The notes below the pieces were generated by a model that was given only the letters and a program-made list of their open reading frames with translations, did no database searches and was not told the origin of the DNA. The translations under genes were made by a program, and so were the position numbers. A stretch of 23,171 nt of DNA, from contig CAZEBW010000059.1 of assembly GCA_964510205.1 (NCBI GenBank), forward strand, positions 1-23,171, read 5' to 3'. How positions within the stretch are numbered: the first letter of the stretch is position 1; every line of letters begins with the position of its first letter. The stretch comes from CAZEBW01 sp964510205. Its GTDB lineage: Bacteria; Chloroflexota; Anaerolineae; VGOG01. Positions 14,643 to 21,324 of the stretch are shown piece after piece.

Positions 14643-16490
14643 ATGGATAAGAGAAAAAGAGAAACTTTGTTGGCTCTGTTACTGACGATTTCGATTTTTC
14701 TGACCACAGCGATCTACAGCGCGCCGGTCAGTGCGGACGAGGGATCGCCTGCGGCTGGCGCGGCCTATGTCCCTGATCGGATCGTGGTCAAGTTCAAAGA
14801 GGGCCTCAGTCCGGCGCAGGCGGCCCAGTTGCACGCCAACCAAGGAGCTGCGGTAGTTGACGCAATTCCCGAACTCGGGGCGCAGATTCTGAGCGTGCCC
14901 GCAGGCCAAGTCGAGGCCCAGCTCGCCGCCTACAAAGCGAATCCAAATGTGGAATACGCCGAGCCGGACTACCTCGCCCAGCCCGTCTACGAACCAAACG
15001 ATCCCTCTTATGGCGATGGTACCCAGTGGGGTCCGCAGAAGATCGAGGCTCCTCTGGCGTGGGACTACTCCAAAGGCGATTCCAGCGTCGTCGTCGCCAT
15101 CATAGACTGGGGCGTTGATCTCCAGCACCCAGACCTGGCAACCGAAATGTGGACCAACGCAGACGAAATAGCGGACAACGGGATTGATGATGACGGCAAC
15201 GACTACATTGACGATGTGTACGGATGGGACTTCGCCAACGACGACAACGATCCCCAAGATGACTATGGACACGGCACCCACTGTGCTGGCATTGCCGCCG
15301 CGGCCACCGACAACGGAGTGGGCATCGCGGGGGTGGCCTTCGACAGCAGCATCATGGCCGTAAAGGTGGGAGACGGCAGCACGGGCAAGGCGTCGTACAG
15401 CGACATCGCTTACGGCATCATGTACGCTGCCGATAACGGGGCCAAGGTGATCAGCCTGAGCCTGGGGGGCTATGCCTTCTCCGGTTTCCTGGAGGCTGTG
15501 GTGAACTATGCCTGGGACGCAGGCTGCGTGCTGGTTGGCGCAGTAGGCAACAATAACAAAAGCGACCTCTTCTACCCAGCCGCCTACGACAACGTCATCG
15601 GCGTCTCGGCCACCGACCAGGACGACGCCAAAGCCTCCTGGTCCAACTACGGATCGCAGGTGGCGGTGGCCGCCCCCGGCGTGAGCATCTACAGCACCTA
15701 CTGGAACGACGGCTCCACCTACGCCCACATGAGCGGCACTTCCATGTCGGCGCCTCACGTGGCTGGGCTGGCCGCGCTGCTGTTCGCCCAGGACGGCGGC
15801 AGAAGCAACGCTGAGGTGCGGTCGCTGATAGAGGACAGCGCGGACGACTTGGGCGATGCCGGCTGGGATCCGTACTACGGCCACGGGCGCATCAACGCCT
15901 ACCGAGCCCTGGGCACCACCTCAACGGTCATCGAGCCTGCAACGGGGGGCAGCCTGATCGCCGACCACGGCGACCTCACCCTGGACTTCCCAGCCGACTC
16001 CGTGAGCAGCACCACGACCGTCACTTATCTGCCCAACCCCTCGCCCAGCAACCCCACCGGCGATCTGATCTTCGCCAATATGGATTGCGTCCTGGAGGCC
16101 ACCGACGACCAGGGAGACCCAGTGACCCAGTTCGACCCGCCCTACACCCTCACCCTCCTCTACCAGGACTCGGACTGGCAAGACGCCGGGATAACGGACG
16201 AAAGCACCCTCAACCTCTACCACTGGAACGGCAGTCAGTGGGAGGCCGTCCTGCCCTGCGATGGCTGTTCCCTGGATACCGGCAACAACGAACTGGTGGC
16301 CGTTTTAGGTCACTTCAGCGAATTCGGTCTCATGGGCAACGATGCCGAACCCACCGCCGTCACCCTCTCCTCCTTCGCTGCCAAGTCAGGCGCAGCTAGC
16401 TCGTCCAACTGGTTGGGGTTAGCGTGGGCGGGTCTGACGGTGCTGGCTGCGGGCAGTCTGTTCTGGGCCAAGCAGCGGCAGAGCGATTGA
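14643..16490 (+). CDS. Subtilisin-like (S8) serine protease with PTAVTLSSF tail
   Basis: A 615-aa secreted protease starting at ATG 14643 behind AGGAGGTG. Signal peptide (about 1-31, ending V-S-A); I9-like propeptide (about 42-112) starting V-P-D-R-I-V-V-K-F; catalytic domain (about 125-445) with Asp155 (I-I-D-W-G, Trp where Thr/Ser is usual), His210 (H-G-T-H-C-A-G), oxyanion Asn303 and Ser367 (G-T-S-M-S-A-P-H). The order and motifs fit thermitase/fervidolysin-like subtilases. A beta-rich C-terminal region (about 450-565) precedes E-P-T-A-V-T-L-S-S-F, a hydrophobic span and a basic end, so it is probably surface-held. It lies directly after riboswitch 3 and so appears to be c-di-GMP-controlled. 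Possible roles are protein degradation or processing of neighbouring surface proteins; the substrate is unknown. Confidence 0.94.
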   Translation: MDKRKRETLLALLLTISIFLTTAIYSAPVSADEGSPAAGAAYVPDRIVVKFKEGLSPAQAAQLHANQGAAVVDAIPELGAQILSVPAGQVEAQLAAYKANPNVEYAEPDYLAQPVYEPNDPSYGDGTQWGPQKIEAPLAWDYSKGDSSVVVAIIDWGVDLQHPDLATEMWTNADEIADNGIDDDGNDYIDDVYGWDFANDDNDPQDDYGHGTHCAGIAAAATDNGVGIAGVAFDSSIMAVKVGDGSTGKASYSDIAYGIMYAADNGAKVISLSLGGYAFSGFLEAVVNYAWDAGCVLVGAVGNNNKSDLFYPAAYDNVIGVSATDQDDAKASWSNYGSQVAVAAPGVSIYSTYWNDGSTYAHMSGTSMSAPHVAGLAALLFAQDGGRSNAEVRSLIEDSADDLGDAGWDPYYGHGRINAYRALGTTSTVIEPATGGSLIADHGDLTLDFPADSVSSTTTVTYLPNPSPSNPTGDLIFANMDCVLEATDDQGDPVTQFDPPYTLTLLYQDSDWQDAGITDESTLNLYHWNGSQWEAVLPCDGCSLDTGNNELVAVLGHFSEFGLMGNDAEPTAVTLSSFAAKSGAASSSNWLGLAWAGLTVLAAGSLFWAKQRQSD

Positions 16491-16516
16491 TAAGAAGAAA
16501 AAGCAGGAACAATGGA

Positions 16517-16552
16517 GGCGGCGGGCTTCACTCGAAGCCCGTCGCCTTTTGC
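16517..16552 (+). terminator. Rho-independent terminator after the subtilase gene
   Basis: GGCGGCGGGCTT (16517-16528) pairs with AAGCCCGTCGCC (16535-16546) with one G.U pair, then a short T-run. It strongly resembles the terminator at 12240. Confidence 0.85.
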
Positions 16553-16613
16553 GTTTACCTATGATCAGCGCATTTCAAGCGGGAGAACCACGGATAGAAG
16601 AAATACACGATAA

Positions 16614-16750
16614 GGGGGATCGTAACTATTCACCTTGCTCGGCCTGGATTGTCAAATCCAGGCCAAAGCTGGCGAAATCAGCTCGATTCAACCCGTTCAG
16701 CCGTCGGATCTGGCGATCCGACGGGAGCAGGTGAATAGTTATGGGGGATC
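16614..16750 (+). mobile_element. MITE copy 2 with perfect 8-bp target duplication
   Basis: The body is 16622-16742 (121 bp), flanked by GGGGGATC at 16614-16621 and 16743-16750. The terminal inverted repeats TAACTATTCACCT and AGGTGAATAGTTA (13 bp) are perfect. An inner GTCGGATC/GATCCGAC palindrome lies near the right end. It is the inverse of the copy at 761-904. No coding capacity. Confidence 0.88.
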
Positions 16751-17011
16751 TAAGCTCATGATAAACTCAGCGACGTATCGAACCGAGACCGAGCCTGCGA
16801 CGCCGCTCCTCCTTGATTTCGATACGCTGACGCTACCCTTCGACAGGCCCTTTGACTGAGCTCAGGACACGGCTCAGGACGACGCTCAATCGGCGGGTTT
16901 GCTGGAGACCGCAAATCATCATCAACTACCGCCTAACCACCACCCCATCGTGTATTTCCGACATCCGAGGTTCTCTTTCCGCCGTGACCTAAAAATGCAG
17001 AACTTCCCATT
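16751..17011. other. Gene-free stretch with dispersed repeat fragments
   Basis: It holds an inverted pair CGTATCGAA/TTTCGATACG (near 16774 and 16818), then CCTTCGACAGGC and GCTCAGGAC fragments of a common dispersed repeat (about 16838-16885). I see no coding region or RNA gene in it. Confidence 0.6.
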
Positions 17012-17040
17012 TTGCTATGAGGGGCGTTTTATGTTATAAT
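17012..17040 (+). promoter_or_regulatory. Sigma-70-type promoter of the TPR/L,D-transpeptidase gene
   Basis: TATAAT (17035-17040) is preceded, at a 17-bp spacing, by a weak -35 TTGCTA (17012-17017), 38 bases before the start codon. No TTAACC repeats are present here. Confidence 0.65.
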
Positions 17041-17077
17041 TGAGCCGTCCACACACCGAAACGAGCGGGGGGAAGGA

Positions 17078-18514
17078 ATGCCTTCAGAAGATCGCCCTGA
17101 CGCTTCACTAACCGCAGAGGAATTGCTCCAGCAGGGCATAGCAGCAGCGCAGGAGGAACGGCGCTGTGAGGCCCGCCGCTGTTTGCAGCAAGCTCTGGCC
17201 CTGGACTCCTCCAACGAGCAGGCATGGCTCTGGCTGGCCAAAATCGCTGCCAATCCCCGCTCCGCTATGGCCTATTTCTCCCAGACGCTGGACATCAATC
17301 CCCAAAACCAGCGGGCCAGAGACGGATTCAGCGCAGCTCTAGCTGAGCTGGCCGCAGAGCAAGACAAACCCCGCCCCGCGCCCGCCGCCGAGCACAGACC
17401 TCCCCCTTCGTCGGCCCTGGCCAGACTCTCGGCTTTTCTCGGAAGCCGACGCTTCCTCCTCGGATGGATTGGGCTGGCTCTGCTGGCGCTGGCCCTGGCA
17501 GCCAGCGGCTGGGCCACGGGCTTGGGCCAAGCAGCCTGGGATCAATGGATAGCTACCCCCACCCCCACCCCAACGCCCACCGCCACGCCGGTTCCCACAC
17601 CTACCCCCACCAAAAATCAGTTGATGGCCCCGCTCTGGTCCAAATTGCATCCCGCCTGGAAGAGCCAAGACTGGAGCTACGTCATCGAACTGCTGGATCG
17701 AATCAGGGAAATTGACCCAGCCAACGCCGAGGCCGAGGAGAAACTCTTCGCCGCCCACTTCAACTTCGCTAACCAGCTCGTGCAAGAGGGCCATCTAGAA
17801 GAAGCGCTCACTCACTTCGATCAGGTGCTCGAGCTGCGCCCCGAGTACCTCCCGGCCCGGGAGGCGCGAGAGCTCGGCGCGACCTACCTGCAAGGATTGG
17901 AGAACCACCACCAGGGGAACTGGGCAGAGGCCATCACCCATTTGGAGAAGGTGTACCTGAGAGATTACGCTTACCAGGACGTAGGGCCTTTGCTCTACGA
18001 GGCCCACTGGCGACACGGGGCAGAGCTTCAGGAAAGCGGCCAACTGACTGAGGCCCTCAATGAGTACCGACGGGCCTTGGACATCCAGCCCTATGGGACA
18101 GAGGCCAGCACCCGGCGGGACGAAGTGGCGGTTCTCCTGCAGCGCATCGAGATTGATGTCTCGGAGCAAAGGCTCACCGCCTGGGATGGCGACACGCTGA
18201 TCTACGACTTCGTCTGCTCCACCGGAGAGCGCGGAACCCCCACCCGCTACGGGAGATTCAGCATTGTCAGCAAGATGCCTGAGGCTTACGGCAGCACGTG
18301 GGACATCCGCATGCCCTATTGGATGGGCATCTATTGGGCCGGCGGGAGCGAGAACGGCATTCACGGCCTGCCCATCCTCAGCAGCGGCCAAACCCTGTGG
18401 TCGGGATACCTGGGCCAGCCGGTATCCTACGGCTGCGTCGTGCTGGATACCTGGGCGGCCAAGAGGCTGTACGACTGGGCCCAGATTGGCACTGAAGTGA
18501 TCATCCACGAGTGA
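17078..18514 (+). CDS. Membrane TPR protein with C-terminal YkuD L,D-transpeptidase domain
   Basis: A 478-aa protein. Cytoplasmic TPR-like repeats (about 12-95), one membrane span (about 126-150), a Thr/Pro linker (159-178), extracytoplasmic TPR repeats (about 184-360) and a YkuD domain (about 361-478). YkuD domains form 3-3 peptidoglycan crosslinks or attach proteins to peptidoglycan using a catalytic Cys. Here H429 (N-G-I-H-G-L-P) and C453 (S-Y-G-C-V-V-L) mark the active site. The family's usual S-H-G-C is S-Y-G-C, so the second His is Tyr. The start ATG 17078 follows GGGGGGAAGG. TPRs on both membrane faces suggest a scaffold joined to a wall-linking enzyme. It is monocistronic from its promoter and the hairpin after it. 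Confidence 0.88.
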   Translation: MPSEDRPDASLTAEELLQQGIAAAQEERRCEARRCLQQALALDSSNEQAWLWLAKIAANPRSAMAYFSQTLDINPQNQRARDGFSAALAELAAEQDKPRPAPAAEHRPPPSSALARLSAFLGSRRFLLGWIGLALLALALAASGWATGLGQAAWDQWIATPTPTPTPTATPVPTPTPTKNQLMAPLWSKLHPAWKSQDWSYVIELLDRIREIDPANAEAEEKLFAAHFNFANQLVQEGHLEEALTHFDQVLELRPEYLPAREARELGATYLQGLENHHQGNWAEAITHLEKVYLRDYAYQDVGPLLYEAHWRHGAELQESGQLTEALNEYRRALDIQPYGTEASTRRDEVAVLLQRIEIDVSEQRLTAWDGDTLIYDFVCSTGERGTPTRYGRFSIVSKMPEAYGSTWDIRMPYWMGIYWAGGSENGIHGLPILSSGQTLWSGYLGQPVSYGCVVLDTWAAKRLYDWAQIGTEVIIHE

Positions 18515-18518
18515 CCTA

Positions 18519-18554
18519 CAGGTGCAACGCACTTTTCGAAGTGCGTTGCACCTG
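18519..18554 (+). terminator. Perfect 16-bp hairpin after the transpeptidase gene
   Basis: CAGGTGCAACGCACTT (18519-18534), loop TTCG, and AAGTGCGTTGCACCTG (18539-18554). The following sequence has only a short T-run, so it is either a weak terminator or a dispersed palindromic repeat. Confidence 0.6.
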
Positions 18555-18606
18555 GCCTGTTTAGGTTCATTTCACTTTGGGGGCGAGACCGGGGGCCGGC
18601 CCTGTC

Positions 18607-18702
18607 TGTCATTGCGAGGAGCGTTTTTTGCGACGAAGCAATCTCCTCCTTGCAGTTTGGGGATTGCGTGCAACCTACGGTTGCCTTTCGCTCGCAATGA
18701 CA
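18607..18702. repeat. TGTCATTGCGAG palindromic repeat
   Basis: A 96-bp element with ends TGTCATTGCGAG and CTCGCAATGACA, the same family as at 5413, 12423 and 21203, in the gap between the transpeptidase and PilN-like genes. Confidence 0.87.
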
Positions 18703-18744
18703 CTCGTCCCAAGACTGAAATACACCTGGCCTGTTTTGCGCCAC

Positions 18745-18773
18745 GTGACAAATTTGCAAAAATGTGCTAGAAT
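18745..18773 (+). promoter_or_regulatory. Probable sigma-70 promoter of the PilN-like gene
   Basis: GTGACA (18745-18750), a 17-bp spacer and TAGAAT (18768-18773), 42 bases before the ATG at 18816. Confidence 0.6.
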
Positions 18774-18815
18774 TAGTGCAAACCGAATGTTTCCCAAAAA
18801 GGAGGTTTGACGCAA

Positions 18816-21197
18816 ATGGCGCCTGAGACTGGTCTACCCGATTTCATTGATGTCAACATCTTGCCAGAGGAACACCGGCCACGCGAATTGCCCCGCCGGG
18901 CCATCATCCTAGCGCTGGCGGCGGTCATCCTGGCTATCCTCGTCGTGCCTCTCTGGTTCGTCTCCAACAGCCTGCGCAGCGACGCCGCTAGTCTGGGAAG
19001 CGAAATCCAGCGTGTTCAGGATGAACTGATCAGCGTGAGCACGCCTGCGCCCGAGGTTCAGGAGCTCATGGGCGATTTGGCCCAGAAGCAGGCCTCGGCG
19101 ACGGAGCTGGAGGAGGCGCGTTCTGTCATCACGGCTGACCACGCCGATTGGGCGGCAGTCATGTCCGCCATCGGCGACTACGATCCGCATCAGCTTGCTC
19201 TCGACTCTCTCACTCAGGCCAACAGCACGATCACCCTCAGGGGCCGGGCCGTTGACAAACCCGCTGTGGACGCCTACGCCAATCGCCTCGAAGCCTCCGA
19301 CCTCTTCGCCAGTGTGAAAGTGCAGTCCATAAGCGCGCTCGCTACCCCATTTGCTACGGCAACCATCACCCCAACGGTGACCATTACGCCCGGCGCAACC
19401 ATCACACCCAGTGTGCCCATCACGCCTGGGGTGACCATAACGCCTACGGTGGCTGTTACTCCCGTCGGCCCCGATGAGTACGAAATAGACGACTTCCAGC
19501 CCCAGAACATCATTCTGGGCATGACGCAGTTGCACAACTTCCATCCCATTTACGACGTGGACAAGGTCACGTTCCTGGCCAAGGCCGGGCGTAACTATCG
19601 GGTGTTTACCTCCGACCTGGCCCCGGCCGTGGACACGGTCCTGGAGATCAATGTCGGCGGCAACGTCTATAGCAACGACGACTGCAACGTAGGCTCAGGC
19701 GACCTGAGCTCCTGCGTCGAGTTTCAGGTCACCACTGGCTACGACGTGGACGCTACCGTCACCATAAGGAACCGCGATCAGTACGGGCCGGAGAAGTGGT
19801 ACCAGGTCACCGTGAACGAGATCCCGGCCACGCCCACGCCGGTCCCGCCGACGGCCACGCCGATCCCGCCCACGCCGATCCCGCCGACGGCCACGCCGAT
19901 CCCACCGACGCCAATCCCACCCACGCCCACGCCGGTCCCGCCGACGCTCACACCCACCCCCGACCTGCGCGACGCCTACGAACCCGACTACGATGAGCCT
20001 CAACCCATCGGCGTAGCCGAGATACAGACGCACAACTTCTATCCTGACGCCGACGTTGACAAGGTAACCTTCGGAGTCAAGAGCGGTCGTCTGTACGCTG
20101 TCAACACCTTCAACATGGTTCCTGGCGTAGACACCAGAGTCGTGGTGGAGCTGAACGGAGAGGTCTGTCCTAACTGCCAAAACGACGACGTAACCGATCA
20201 ATTCCTGGAATCTGAGGTGCGTTTCGTGCCCACGATTGATGGCGTGGCAGTGGCTACCATCAGCAATGTCAAGAGCAGTCAATACGGCGAGGACAAGACC
20301 TATGACGTGAGCCTCAGCCTGCTTTCCAGCCTGGTGGACGACTACGAGCCTGACGATCCCTTTGCCAAGCCCATCGCCATTGAGGGAACGCAGGAGCACA
20401 GCTTCTACCCCGAAGGCGACCGCGATTTGGTCAAGTTCATCGTCAAGGAGGGGCGATTCTACGGCGTTCACACCTCCAATCTAGCGGTAGGGGTGGATAC
20501 CAGCCTCAAGGTCGTGCTGGAAGATCAGATCATGGGCGAGAACGACGACTACGAGCCGGGCACGGGCAACTTCGCTTCGGCGGTCTGCTTCCAGACTCCC
20601 AGAGATGGCACAGCGTCAGCCATAATCACCAACCTTCAGCAGCAATACGCCGTTGACAAGACCTACGAGATCAACGCCAACGAAGCGCCTGTTATGCAGG
20701 TCAGTCCGGTGAACCTCAGCTTCACGGCTGTGGAAGGGGGAGCGAACCCGCCAGCGCAACAGGTGAATATCATTAACAAAGGCGGAGGCGTTGTGAACTG
20801 GCTGGCCGTCAAGGACGCCTCCTGGATAAACATCAGCCCCTCCTCAGGGGTTGCTCCTGCAACGATGAATGTGTCTGTAGACATCACCGGCCTGCCGGCA
20901 GGCAACTACGTAGCCTATGTTGACGTAGACGGAAGGCATCCAAGGTCTCTGTGCTGCGCCGACCCTTGTTTTGAAACGATCAGAGTGGAGTTGCAGGTTA
21001 TACCACCGACGCCCTCGGCCTCTTTGCTGAGGCCGCCCGGCATGGCCTCGTTGGCGCCTGTCCTGAGCGCCGCTCGGCTTACGACCGAAGGGCCTGCTTT
21101 GGCCGCGGCTGCTCCTCCTGACCTCCTGCAGAATCCAGAGGCGGTGGAGTTCGTGATCGTGCTGGAGTTGAAGACGCCGGCGTCGGCGTCGCCATGA
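18816..21197 (+). CDS. PilN-like protein fused to PPC-like and BACON-like extracellular domains
   Basis: A 793-aa protein starting at ATG 18816, well placed behind AAGGAGG; TTG 18807 is too close to it. The first 175 residues look like a PilN-type pilus assembly protein: short cytoplasmic head with D-V-N-I-L-P, one membrane span (about 27-48), coiled coil (about 50-100) and a small alpha/beta region. PilN normally ends near 200 aa. Here a Thr/Ile/Pro linker (about 176-217) leads to a PPC-like beta domain (about 222-335). A Pro/Thr linker (338-385), two more PPC-like domains (386-500, 505-625) and a BACON-like domain (about 628-725) follow, then an Ala/Pro tail. The PPC-like units share E-x-D-D, H-N-F/H-S-F, D-V-D-K-V and N-D-D motifs. 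No PilM or PilO gene is adjacent, so a role in pilus assembly is uncertain; it may be a stand-alone tethered surface protein. Confidence 0.8.
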   Translation: MAPETGLPDFIDVNILPEEHRPRELPRRAIILALAAVILAILVVPLWFVSNSLRSDAASLGSEIQRVQDELISVSTPAPEVQELMGDLAQKQASATELEEARSVITADHADWAAVMSAIGDYDPHQLALDSLTQANSTITLRGRAVDKPAVDAYANRLEASDLFASVKVQSISALATPFATATITPTVTITPGATITPSVPITPGVTITPTVAVTPVGPDEYEIDDFQPQNIILGMTQLHNFHPIYDVDKVTFLAKAGRNYRVFTSDLAPAVDTVLEINVGGNVYSNDDCNVGSGDLSSCVEFQVTTGYDVDATVTIRNRDQYGPEKWYQVTVNEIPATPTPVPPTATPIPPTPIPPTATPIPPTPIPPTPTPVPPTLTPTPDLRDAYEPDYDEPQPIGVAEIQTHNFYPDADVDKVTFGVKSGRLYAVNTFNMVPGVDTRVVVELNGEVCPNCQNDDVTDQFLESEVRFVPTIDGVAVATISNVKSSQYGEDKTYDVSLSLLSSLVDDYEPDDPFAKPIAIEGTQEHSFYPEGDRDLVKFIVKEGRFYGVHTSNLAVGVDTSLKVVLEDQIMGENDDYEPGTGNFASAVCFQTPRDGTASAIITNLQQQYAVDKTYEINANEAPVMQVSPVNLSFTAVEGGANPPAQQVNIINKGGGVVNWLAVKDASWINISPSSGVAPATMNVSVDITGLPAGNYVAYVDVDGRHPRSLCCADPCFETIRVELQVIPPTPSASLLRPPGMASLAPVLSAARLTTEGPALAAAAPPDLLQNPEAVEFVIVLELKTPASASP

Positions 21198-21202
21198 CCT
21201 CA

Positions 21203-21283
21203 TGTCATTGCGAGCCGAAGGCGAAGCAATCCCCACCCCTGCGAATTGGAGATTGCTTCGCCCCTGCGGGGCTCGCAATGACA
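21203..21283. repeat. TGTCATTGCGAG palindromic repeat
   Basis: An 81-bp element with ends TGTCATTGCGAG and CTCGCAATGACA and inner GGCGAAGCAATC/GATTGCTTCGCC pairing. It fills most of the gap between the PilN-like and papain-like genes. Confidence 0.87.
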
Positions 21284-21324
21284 CAGATGTGACATTGTCG
21301 AACTAAGAGCGATGAGAGGAACCC

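Noticed and set aside
14679..15884. 401-codon minus-strand frame over the subtilase
   Set aside because: It is a shadow of the S8 protease gene, which has all catalytic motifs.
12088..16490. LPXTG or PEP-CTERM sorting signals in the surface proteins
   Set aside because: No LPXTG-like or PEP motif precedes the C-terminal spans; the shared motif is PTA[V/I]TLSSF.
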